DNA from: Faecalicoccus sp. | GTDB taxonomy: Bacteria > Bacillota_I > Bacilli_A > Erysipelotrichales > Erysipelotrichaceae | Direction: 5' to 3' | Length of the DNA: 28,041 nucleotides | Assembly (NCBI GenBank): GCA_017941505.1 | Contig: JAGAWH010000009.1 | Span: forward strand, 1-28,041 | Shown here: piece after piece, positions 1 through 7,262 of the stretch | Layout: each line of letters begins with the position of its first letter | How positions within the stretch are numbered: position 1 is the stretch's first letter | Notes under the pieces: model-generated | What the model was told of the DNA's origin: nothing | Databases searched by the model: none | What the model saw: the letters and a program-made list of their open reading frames with translations, nothing else | Translations under genes and position numbers: made by a program

Positions 1-1242
1 ATTGATAAACACTTATGGGAATTGGCCAATCAATCCGATATGGATTTAAAAGAACAATATGACAAGATTGATGAAGTCTGTATGATTAACTCCAATCGAA
101 TCTTATCGGCTTTTATTGAAAATAAGGTTTCTTATGCCGATTTCAGTGACATCAATGGATATGGTAACTATGACAGCGGCCGCGATAAGTTAGAAGATAT
201 CTTTGCGAAAGTGCTTGGATGTGAAGATGCCCTAGTGCGTGCGCAAATCATGAGCGGAACCAATGCCTTATATCTTGCGTTTTCTGCCTTATTAAAATAC
301 GGCGATACGATGATTTCTATATCCGGTGCTCCTTATGATTCTTTGCAGGAGCAGATTGGTATCATCGGAAATTCCAGCCAGTCTTTAAAGGCATATGGGG
401 TAAAATATGAACAAATTGATTTAATTGATGATGAATTTGATGAAGAAACCATCGTAGAAAGATTAAAAAGACAAGATGTAAAGTTAGTGGAAATACAGCG
501 TTCACGAGGATACTCCAACCGTCTTTCCTTAACCATTGCCAAGATTGAACATGTGATCAAAAAGATCCGTGAAGTCAATAAAGATGTCATCATCATGGTA
601 GATAACTGTTACGGTGAGCTGGTAGAAGAAAAAGAACCGGGACATGTCGGAGCGGATATCGTAGTAGGATCTCTCATGAAAAATTTAGGAGGCGGTGTGG
701 CCACAACCGGTGGTTATATCGCAGGTAATGCGGATTTAATTCAGATGGTGGCAGAGCGCCTGACAGCACCGGGTATTGGAAAGGATTTAGGAGCTAACTT
801 CAACCAGAACAACTCCTTCTTTAAAGGGATCTTCATGGCACCGAGTGCTGTAAAAAATGCCTTAAAGACAGCAGTATTCGCATCGTATATGTTAGAAAAG
901 CTGGGATATAAAAATGTATCTCCAAGATACGACGAGCCAAGAACCGATATCATCCAGACACTCGAATTGGGAACCAAAGAAAATCTGGTACGCTTTACCC
1001 AGGGTATTCAATCGGCTTCCCCGATTGATTCCTATGTTCGTGTACTTCCTGCTCCGATGCCGGGATATCCATTTGATGAAGTTATGGCAGCCGGCAGCTT
1101 TACCCAGGGCAGCACGATTGAGCTCAGTGCCGATGCACCTATGGTAGAACCGTATACTTTATATATGCAGGGTGGTCTAACGACCGAATACGGTAAATTA
1201 TCCATTCTTCTTGCCCTGACAAAGATGACAAATCCGGAGTAA
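1..1242 (+). CDS. Methionine gamma-lyase / aluminium resistance family PLP enzyme (5' partial)
   Basis: PLP-dependent fold-type I enzyme of the cystathionine beta-lyase-like family linked to aluminium resistance (COG4100, like Bacillus YnbB); family members are thought to cleave C-S bonds of sulphur amino acids in the cytoplasm. The reading frame is open to base 1, so the true start probably lies upstream; TTG at 22 and ATG at 40 are possible internal starts with no clear ribosome binding site. Counting from 22, the fold shows an Asn-rich entry helix, a DNCYGE segment carrying the PLP-binding Asp, and the Schiff-base lysine K220 in SLMKNLGGG. The C-terminal region with LPAPMPGYPFDEV and GGLTTEYGKLS is complete. 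The stop codon sits in the loop of an intrinsic terminator, so this gene is transcriptionally separate from the CotH gene that follows. Family assignment is firm; the physiological substrate is unknown. Confidence 0.88.
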   Translation: MDKHLWELANQSDMDLKEQYDKIDEVCMINSNRILSAFIENKVSYADFSDINGYGNYDSGRDKLEDIFAKVLGCEDALVRAQIMSGTNALYLAFSALLKYGDTMISISGAPYDSLQEQIGIIGNSSQSLKAYGVKYEQIDLIDDEFDEETIVERLKRQDVKLVEIQRSRGYSNRLSLTIAKIEHVIKKIREVNKDVIIMVDNCYGELVEEKEPGHVGADIVVGSLMKNLGGGVATTGGYIAGNADLIQMVAERLTAPGIGKDLGANFNQNNSFFKGIFMAPSAVKNALKTAVFASYMLEKLGYKNVSPRYDEPRTDIIQTLELGTKENLVRFTQGIQSASPIDSYVRVLPAPMPGYPFDEVMAAGSFTQGSTIELSADAPMVEPYTLYMQGGLTTEYGKLSILLALTKMTNPE

Positions 1243-1258
1243 TATCCGGATTTTTTGT
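1231..1258 (+). terminator. Intrinsic terminator of the PLP enzyme gene
   Basis: Perfect 8-bp stem AATCCGGA (1231-1238) / TCCGGATT (1245-1252) with loop GTAATA, running into a T tract. The stop codon TAA of the upstream gene lies at the loop. Confidence 0.85.
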
Positions 1259-1281
1259 TTGGTTATTTTGAAAAGTATGAT

Positions 1282-1298
1282 ATGTATATCGTATACAT
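1282..1298. promoter_or_regulatory. 17-bp palindrome upstream of the first cotH-like gene
   Basis: Perfect dyad ATGTATA-TCG-TATACAT immediately before the ribosome binding site. A TATGAT -10-like hexamer (1276-1281) abuts it, so the palindrome would cover the start of transcription. It is either an operator or a short 5' hairpin; no matching copy is seen upstream of the second cotH-like gene. Confidence 0.45.
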
Positions 1299-1313
1299 GC
1301 GAGGTAATTAATT

Positions 1314-3725
1314 TTGAAATATACACGACAGATTGGATACGGTGCTCTTTTAGGAGCATCGATGATGATGGCAGCCGGAATGAGTGTGAAGGCTGAAGAA
1401 AACGAACAAGCACCGATTCCTGTGGAAGAACAGGCAGAGTTACAGGTGGATGAGGCTGTAACAGAAGATATAAATGAAGAAACAATCGAACAAATTGATA
1501 CGACAAGTGAAGAGTCTTCCCTGTCATCTGACCTGACAAAAAATGAAGTAAACAACGGAATTCCGGTTATCTATCTAAATATTGATGAATCCAAAGGAAC
1601 CATCGATGCCATGAACTCGGATCCAAAACATAACACATACTGTTACGGGACAATGGATTTCAAACTCCCTTCTCCGGATTTTCAATATGTAGATCTAAAT
1701 ACCGATCTCAAAGAATATGAGAACCTGGAGATGTCTATCAAAGGACGCGGAAACAGTACCTGGCTGCATGATAAAAAGCCATATAAGATCAAGCTGGATA
1801 AAAAACAGGATCTTCTAGGACTTGGAAATGAAGAAAAAAATAAACACTGGGTGCTGATCGCCAACAGTGGTGATGATACCCTTGTCAAAGACCGCCTAAC
1901 CGCAGATTTAGGTGAGACAATGGGCTTGGATTATACGCCGATTGGGGCACCCGTGGATGTAGTAATGAACGATCAATATCTGGGAAGTTATTTTCTCATG
2001 GAGCAGGTTCGTGTAGGAAAAGGAAGAATTGATATCGATGAACTTACCGAAAGCGATGTGAATGAGCCGGAAATCACCGGTGGATATGTTGTTCAGGTGG
2101 GCACTCAGACAAATCCTACGGAACCAGGTTATTTCAAAACCAAATCCGGGGCTACCTGGAACAATCATACCCCTTCCTTCAATCTGGATGAAGGTGATTA
2201 TGAAAACGACATCCAGAAAAATTATATCCGTGATTATTTCCAGATGGTTGAAGATATATTGATGTCTGATACGCAAAAAGATGCGGACGGTAACAGTTAT
2301 ACTGCCTATATGGATCCTGTCTCTGCGGCCAAATACTGGTGGATCCAAACCGTATCGAAAAATAATGATGCCTTTGAATCCGGCAGCACCTATCTGTATA
2401 AAAAAAGAAATGGTATTCTCTATTGGGGACCGCTATGGGACTTTGACCAGGCCTGGGGATACCCGGATACTGAACCGGAAAATTATCAAGGCTTTGATTT
2501 AAGCATCTGTCCATGGATTCCGGCGATGCTGCATGATAAAAGCGAAGGCAGTATCTATCAACATGTCATTGAACAATGGCCGACTTTGCGGGATACATTA
2601 TTAGATTACTCAAAAGATGGCGGCATGATTGACAAGTACTATGAAGAGACCAAAACATCTCAAACAGAAAATGAAAAAATGTATCCTATCCAGGGTGATA
2701 AATCCTATAAAGATGTGGTAAATAACTTGAAAACATGGATTCAAAATCGAGTTGGATGGATTGATGAACATCTTAGTGATCTTGAAACCATCGCCTGTAA
2801 AGTAGTTTTAAAAGTCGAGGATCTTCCGGATCAAGTTTATTATAAACAAAACGGAAGCGGCTTATTCTTCTTACAGGATCCCGTTAAGGAAGGATTGATA
2901 TTTACCGGCTGGTATGACCAAAACGGAGAAAAAATTACCGATGAAAACCTAATCTTATCGGATATGGTTCTTACCGCAGGATTTGTCATTGAAGAAGAAG
3001 CGACAAAGTATGAAGAGATTATTTTCCGCCAAGATGAAGAAACAGTGGTTCTTTCTGACAACCCATATGGTGTGCGTCCGGTATTTACCGGATTTCCGCA
3101 AAATCCGGAATTGAAGACAATTGTTTGGTCCACTTCCGATGAATCCATCGCAAGTATAGATACAACTGGTTATATTGAACTTTTAAAAACCGGAAAAGTA
3201 ACCATAACAGCTACCGTTCCAAGCGGGCAGACTTTCTCTTACATCTTAAATATTGTGGATAAAGCACCTCTGCCAAATTCCATCAATGTTGCAGAAACCA
3301 TGGATCTGCAGCCGGGTCAACATCGCCGAATTGATGTAGTTACCGATCCTGTAAATGCGATCACAAGTTATCAATCATACACAACGGAGGATACTTCGAT
3401 TATTTCTGTTGACTACAACACCGGTGTTGTGACAGCCTTAAAAGAAGGTACTGCCAAAGTGATCATTAGCGTGATTGTATATGGGGATGAAGAGCTAACA
3501 TGGGAAAAAATCTGTATTGTGAATGTGAAAAAAGAAGAGGAAAAATCCGATACTCCATCACAGACCAAACAGCCTGTTTACCTAATGGAACATACTGCCA
3601 TACAAAATCAGGTACACGGTGTCCCGACCGGAATTATTTCAAATGTTGGAATGCGGTTGAATTCAATGATACTTTCGTGTCTTGGAATCATATTTGTTAC
3701 ATATCGAAGATTATTTAAGAAATAG
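1314..3725 (+). CDS. Secreted CotH-kinase-domain surface protein 1
   Basis: 803-residue exported protein. The start is TTG at 1314, supported by GAGG at 1301-1304 and an immediate signal peptide (basic MKYTR, hydrophobic core, cleavage near SVKA-EE at about residue 28). An acidic Glu/Thr-rich linker (30-75) follows. The CotH domain (about 80-490) has the GRGNST motif (144-149), the basic KPYKIKL strand (155-161) and the metal-binding WDFD (375-378). Then come an InlB-like repeat (about 495-560, FTGWYDQNGEKI) and two BIG2-type Ig-like domains (about 575-655 and 665-750). The tail has VHGVPTG (767-773), a hydrophobic segment and terminal RRLFKK, resembling a cell-wall-anchor signal although it is not canonical LPxTG. 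CotH of Bacillus is a protein kinase acting on spore-coat CotB; kinase activity here is inferred. Its partner may be any surface protein. It is a close paralogue of the gene at 7263-9701. Confidence 0.88.
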   Translation: MKYTRQIGYGALLGASMMMAAGMSVKAEENEQAPIPVEEQAELQVDEAVTEDINEETIEQIDTTSEESSLSSDLTKNEVNNGIPVIYLNIDESKGTIDAMNSDPKHNTYCYGTMDFKLPSPDFQYVDLNTDLKEYENLEMSIKGRGNSTWLHDKKPYKIKLDKKQDLLGLGNEEKNKHWVLIANSGDDTLVKDRLTADLGETMGLDYTPIGAPVDVVMNDQYLGSYFLMEQVRVGKGRIDIDELTESDVNEPEITGGYVVQVGTQTNPTEPGYFKTKSGATWNNHTPSFNLDEGDYENDIQKNYIRDYFQMVEDILMSDTQKDADGNSYTAYMDPVSAAKYWWIQTVSKNNDAFESGSTYLYKKRNGILYWGPLWDFDQAWGYPDTEPENYQGFDLSICPWIPAMLHDKSEGSIYQHVIEQWPTLRDTLLDYSKDGGMIDKYYEETKTSQTENEKMYPIQGDKSYKDVVNNLKTWIQNRVGWIDEHLSDLETIACKVVLKVEDLPDQVYYKQNGSGLFFLQDPVKEGLIFTGWYDQNGEKITDENLILSDMVLTAGFVIEEEATKYEEIIFRQDEETVVLSDNPYGVRPVFTGFPQNPELKTIVWSTSDESIASIDTTGYIELLKTGKVTITATVPSGQTFSYILNIVDKAPLPNSINVAETMDLQPGQHRRIDVVTDPVNAITSYQSYTTEDTSIISVDYNTGVVTALKEGTAKVIISVIVYGDEELTWEKICIVNVKKEEEKSDTPSQTKQPVYLMEHTAIQNQVHGVPTGIISNVGMRLNSMILSCLGIIFVTYRRLFKK

Positions 3726-3728
3726 TAT

Positions 3729-3755
3729 GGGAACTGATCATTTCAGTTCCCTTTT
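3729..3755 (+). terminator. Intrinsic terminator of cotH-like gene 1
   Basis: Perfect 9-bp stem GGGAACTGA (3729-3737) / TCAGTTCCC (3743-3751), 5-nt loop, followed by TTTT. It begins 3 bases after the stop codon. Confidence 0.88.
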
Positions 3756-3782
3756 CATTTGAATCGGCACCCTTGAATGACC

Positions 3783-3824
3783 TATTCATGTTATCATTGT
3801 AATGGTACGACATTAACATGAATA
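3783..3824. promoter_or_regulatory. Promoter region of the SNF2-SWIM operon with an 11-bp inverted repeat
   Basis: An extended -10 (TG at 3789-3790, TATCAT at 3792-3797) lies inside a long dyad: TATTCATGTTA (3783-3793) and its perfect complement TAACATGAATA (3814-3824), separated by 20 bases. The left arm covers the -10 and the right arm lies in the leader just before the ribosome binding site. It could bind a dimeric regulator or form a leader hairpin if transcription starts further upstream. Confidence 0.5.
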
Positions 3825-3841
3825 ATCGAAAGGATTTTATT

Positions 3842-6436
3842 ATGAATTTAACCAATATCCGTTTTCTTTTTACACCGGATGGATTTATCCCGGATATTAC
3901 AGATACGATGGCCATCCAGGAACGACAGGAAGCCGAAAAATGGCTTGGTGATTTTTCTCTTAAAAGATTATATGAATTTGGAGTCGGGCCACGCCCATCC
4001 AATTTAACGGCCAGTGCATCCTACCTTTATCTTGTATCATCTACTTTTTTTAAGTGCCTGATAGACTTACCGGGGCTTGAATTAGAACGTGAAAAGGCAA
4101 AAGTAACCCTGAAAAGTGAGACATTGAATATATTGTTAGAAGCTGTCCCTTTTGGTCTAGGTTCAGAAAATATCACAAAACAGTGGATCAACAAAATATA
4201 TAAATATTTCAATAAACACTATAAAGAAGAAATTAAAGCCTATAACGGGACCGTGGAGATGTATTTAACCGAAAAAAATCAGAATCTGCATGTCCCGGAA
4301 CGAATTTTCTTTCACCTGGTTGAACAAAAAAATGATGGAATCTATCCATTTGCCTTTATGGCAACATATGCTTCAAAAAATGGTTCGAAAGTTAACCATT
4401 ACCCATTGAAATATGCATTGACAGAATACAAGGCAGAAAGAAGAAAGTTAATTGAATTATTATCCTGTTTAAATGAAGCCGCAGAAGTATCCGATATCAT
4501 TGCAGATTTTATGAAAAACGGAGAATTATTTCATCCATTACGTCTTACTGCCGATGAAGCCTTTTTATTTTTGAAAGATATTCCTAAAATCGAAGCTTGC
4601 GGTATTTTATGCCGAATACCAAACTGGTGGCGCCAAAAGGTCATGTATCCAAATTTAACAATTAAACTGGGAAATAATGAGCCTTCGCTTCTTGGCTTTG
4701 ATGCCATTCTATCCACTACACCTTCATTGACAATTGATGGAGTTGAACTCACAAAAGAGGATATCTTCCGCTTATTGAACATGACAGAAGGTCTTGCGAT
4801 GATCAAAGGAAAATGGATCGTAGTCGATCATGCTCGATTGAATGATCTTTTAGAAAGAATGGAATCTTCCGATGATACAATTTCACTTCTGGATGCTCTA
4901 AGAAAAGATATCTCAGAGGATAAACAAGATCCGGATAACGGTATCATCATTTCCAATGGACAATGGTTAAATTCTTTATTACATAATTTGAAACACCCTG
5001 AAAAGCTTCGCAAAACAAAAGTCCCGGCATCCGTCCATGCCACACTTCGGCCATACCAAATCAATGGATTTAATTGGTTAAGCTATATGGATACGATTGG
5101 TTTTGGTGCCTGTCTGGCAGATGATATGGGCCTTGGCAAAACGCTGCAGGTACTGACATACCTGGAAAATCTTCGGCAGAAAAAATCTGATGCCCATGTA
5201 TTATTGGTGGCACCGGCCTCACTTTTAGGAAACTGGCAGAAAGAAAAAGAAAAATTTGTCCCTGATATGGATCTACAAATACTGCATGGTTACTCTAAGC
5301 CAACACTTCAAAAAATGTGTGAAAATCCAAGCTTTTTAAATATCACAACATATGGAATGGTATCCAGGATTGATGAATTAGCGAATCGGAAATGGGACTG
5401 CATCATCTTAGATGAAGCCCAGGCTATCAAAAATCCTTTAACGAAACAAACCCGCGCTGTTAAAAAACTATCCGGAAGAATGCACATAGCAATGACCGGT
5501 ACTCCCATTGAAAACGATTTGACCAACCTATGGTCTTTATTTGACTTTTTAAATAAAGGTCTTTTGGGTTCTGCTTCCGAATTTACTTCCTATTGTTCCA
5601 AATTGGATAATACACCGGAAGACTATGCCCGACTGAAAGGAATGATCAATCCATTTCTTTTAAGAAGAATGAAAACCGATAAGAGAATTATTAAAGATCT
5701 TCCGGATAAATTTGAAATGTTGGATTATACCAATCTATCCAAAAAACAAATCGTATTGTATAAAAAAACAGTCGATGATACTGCAAAGAAGCTGGAAGAG
5801 CTGAGTGGTATGGAAAGAAGAGGATTGGTATTATCGACTATTATGAAATTAAAGCAAATTTGTAATCATCCCGATCAATACCTTGGCAGTAAAGCGTATA
5901 CACCATCAGAAAGCGGAAAATTTCTGATGTTAAAAGAACTTTGCGAAACCATTTATGAAAAACGTGAGCGGGTTCTTATCTTTACCCAATTTAAGGAAAT
6001 AACTGACTATCTTGCTGATTATTTAGAAACGATTTTTCATGCACAGGGCGGTATCATTCATGGATCCATTTCCGCAAAACAAAGAACAGAAATTGTGGAA
6101 AAGTTTCAATCCGATGCATATATGCCTTTCATCGTATGTTCCATAAAAGCTGCCGGAACCGGATTAAATTTAACCAAAGCTAATCATGTTATACATTTTG
6201 ACAGATGGTGGAATCCAGCCGTGGAAAACCAGGCAACAGATCGAGCTTTCCGAATCGGACAGACAAAAAATGTAATGGTTCATAAATTGGTATGCCGCGG
6301 AACAATTGAAGAAAAAATCAATATAATGATTGAGTCTAAAAGAGAACTTGCTGAAAACGTAATCGGTGAAGGAAGCGAAAAGTGGATTACTGAGCTTAGT
6401 AATGAAGAACTTCTATCATTGTTGAGATTGGATTAA
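3842..6436 (+). CDS. SNF2-family DNA helicase / translocase
   Basis: 864-residue bacterial Swi2/Snf2-type ATP-dependent DNA translocase. I chose ATG at 3842 over the in-frame ATG at 3818 because AAAGGA (3829-3834) sits 7 bases before it. Residues 1-400 are a poorly conserved N-terminal region typical of bacterial SNF2 proteins that pair with SWIM partners. The helicase core begins near 405 (LRPYQINGFNWL). Seen motifs are Walker A DDMGLGKT (427-434), Walker B DEAQ (524-527), TGTPIEN (motif III), motif V region HFDRWWNPA (D787-W790) and the arginine-finger motif QATDRAFRIGQ (797-807). It has no methyltransferase or nuclease domain. It is followed 12 bases later by a SWIM protein, a pairing common in bacteria; the role is probably remodelling protein-DNA complexes in repair or transcription recycling, but this is inferred. 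Confidence 0.93.
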   Translation: MNLTNIRFLFTPDGFIPDITDTMAIQERQEAEKWLGDFSLKRLYEFGVGPRPSNLTASASYLYLVSSTFFKCLIDLPGLELEREKAKVTLKSETLNILLEAVPFGLGSENITKQWINKIYKYFNKHYKEEIKAYNGTVEMYLTEKNQNLHVPERIFFHLVEQKNDGIYPFAFMATYASKNGSKVNHYPLKYALTEYKAERRKLIELLSCLNEAAEVSDIIADFMKNGELFHPLRLTADEAFLFLKDIPKIEACGILCRIPNWWRQKVMYPNLTIKLGNNEPSLLGFDAILSTTPSLTIDGVELTKEDIFRLLNMTEGLAMIKGKWIVVDHARLNDLLERMESSDDTISLLDALRKDISEDKQDPDNGIIISNGQWLNSLLHNLKHPEKLRKTKVPASVHATLRPYQINGFNWLSYMDTIGFGACLADDMGLGKTLQVLTYLENLRQKKSDAHVLLVAPASLLGNWQKEKEKFVPDMDLQILHGYSKPTLQKMCENPSFLNITTYGMVSRIDELANRKWDCIILDEAQAIKNPLTKQTRAVKKLSGRMHIAMTGTPIENDLTNLWSLFDFLNKGLLGSASEFTSYCSKLDNTPEDYARLKGMINPFLLRRMKTDKRIIKDLPDKFEMLDYTNLSKKQIVLYKKTVDDTAKKLEELSGMERRGLVLSTIMKLKQICNHPDQYLGSKAYTPSESGKFLMLKELCETIYEKRERVLIFTQFKEITDYLADYLETIFHAQGGIIHGSISAKQRTEIVEKFQSDAYMPFIVCSIKAAGTGLNLTKANHVIHFDRWWNPAVENQATDRAFRIGQTKNVMVHKLVCRGTIEEKINIMIESKRELAENVIGEGSEKWITELSNEELLSLLRLD

Positions 6437-6448
6437 GGAGCAAATAAG

Positions 6449-7180
6449 ATGGCAAAATATTGGAATACTAAATATTACAGTCAACCAACCACATCAGAAT
6501 TGCAGCAAAATGTAGAAAACACCAAAAAAAAGGCAAAAAAGAAAGGCATTGTGTATTCGCCGGTCATCATTGAAGGGAGAACCATATGCAATTCATGGTG
6601 GGGGAAGGCATGGTGTGAAAATTTGGAGAGATATGCCGACTATGCCTCAAGAATTGAAAGAGGAAGAAGATATGTTCGTAATGGTTCTGTGATCGACCTT
6701 CAAATCAGCCGCGGCCGTGTGAATGCCCGGGTTCAAGGTACCAGAAAAACTCCGTATAAGGTAGAGATTAGAATATCTCCCCTATCCGAAGAAAAATGTC
6801 AGCAGATCATGAATCGCTGTGGAAAAAAATTATCTAATCTTGAATCACTTCTTTCGGGAGATTTCCCTGATGAAATGAAAGAGCTTTTCTTTGAAAAAGA
6901 CGGACTCTTCCCAAATCCGGCAGAAATCTCTTTTAACTGTTCCTGTCCCGATTGGGCATTAATGTGCAAACATGTAGCGGCTGCATTATATGGAATCGGT
7001 GCCAGGTTTGATAAAGACCCTATGTTGTTTTTTGAACTTAGGGGAATTGATGTCGAAAAATTTATTGATGTTACTTTACAGGACCGTGTGGATGAAATGC
7101 TGTCAATGAGTGACAATCGCACCGCAAGAATGATGGATGATGAAACAAATCTATCCGAATTATTTGGTATATTTTCCTAG
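6449..7180 (+). CDS. SWIM zinc-finger protein, SNF2 partner
   Basis: 243-residue cytoplasmic protein. The SWIM motif is complete: C164-x-C166-x6-C173-x-H175 (CSCPDWALMCKH), a predicted zinc-binding DNA or protein interaction module. The N-terminal 160 residues are basic (two Lys-rich stretches at about 28-36, and an Arg-rich RGRRYVRNGS region), consistent with nucleic-acid contact. The ribosome binding site AAGGAG (6435-6440) overlaps the stop codon of the SNF2 gene, so the two are almost certainly co-transcribed and made together. SWIM proteins encoded beside SNF2 helicases are a known bacterial arrangement; the precise job is not established. No terminator follows, so readthrough into the second cotH-like gene is possible. 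Confidence 0.9.
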   Translation: MAKYWNTKYYSQPTTSELQQNVENTKKKAKKKGIVYSPVIIEGRTICNSWWGKAWCENLERYADYASRIERGRRYVRNGSVIDLQISRGRVNARVQGTRKTPYKVEIRISPLSEEKCQQIMNRCGKKLSNLESLLSGDFPDEMKELFFEKDGLFPNPAEISFNCSCPDWALMCKHVAAALYGIGARFDKDPMLFFELRGIDVEKFIDVTLQDRVDEMLSMSDNRTARMMDDETNLSELFGIFS

Positions 7181-7188
7181 GTTAAATT

Positions 7189-7217
7189 TTGTATATTTCT
7201 TTAGATAGTTTCATAAA
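7189..7217 (+). promoter_or_regulatory. Weak candidate promoter of cotH-like gene 2
   Basis: TTGTAT (7189-7194), 17-bp spacer, CATAAA (7212-7217). Both hexamers match the consensus at only 4 of 6 positions. The following strong Shine-Dalgarno AAGGAGGTGA (7250-7259) is clear and fixes the ATG at 7263. Confidence 0.3.
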
Positions 7218-7262
7218 TATGGTAAAACTAACAATTTTTTTTAAACAGTAAGGAGGTGAATC

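Noticed and set aside
1257..1313. TTGAAA/TATACA as the promoter of cotH-like gene 1
   Set aside because: The predicted transcription start (about 1304) would fall inside the ribosome binding site, so the upstream TATGAT is more likely to serve as -10.
2179..2514. Opposite-strand open frames inside the cotH-like genes
   Set aside because: They are shadows of the real frame, lack ribosome binding sites, and encode no recognisable protein.
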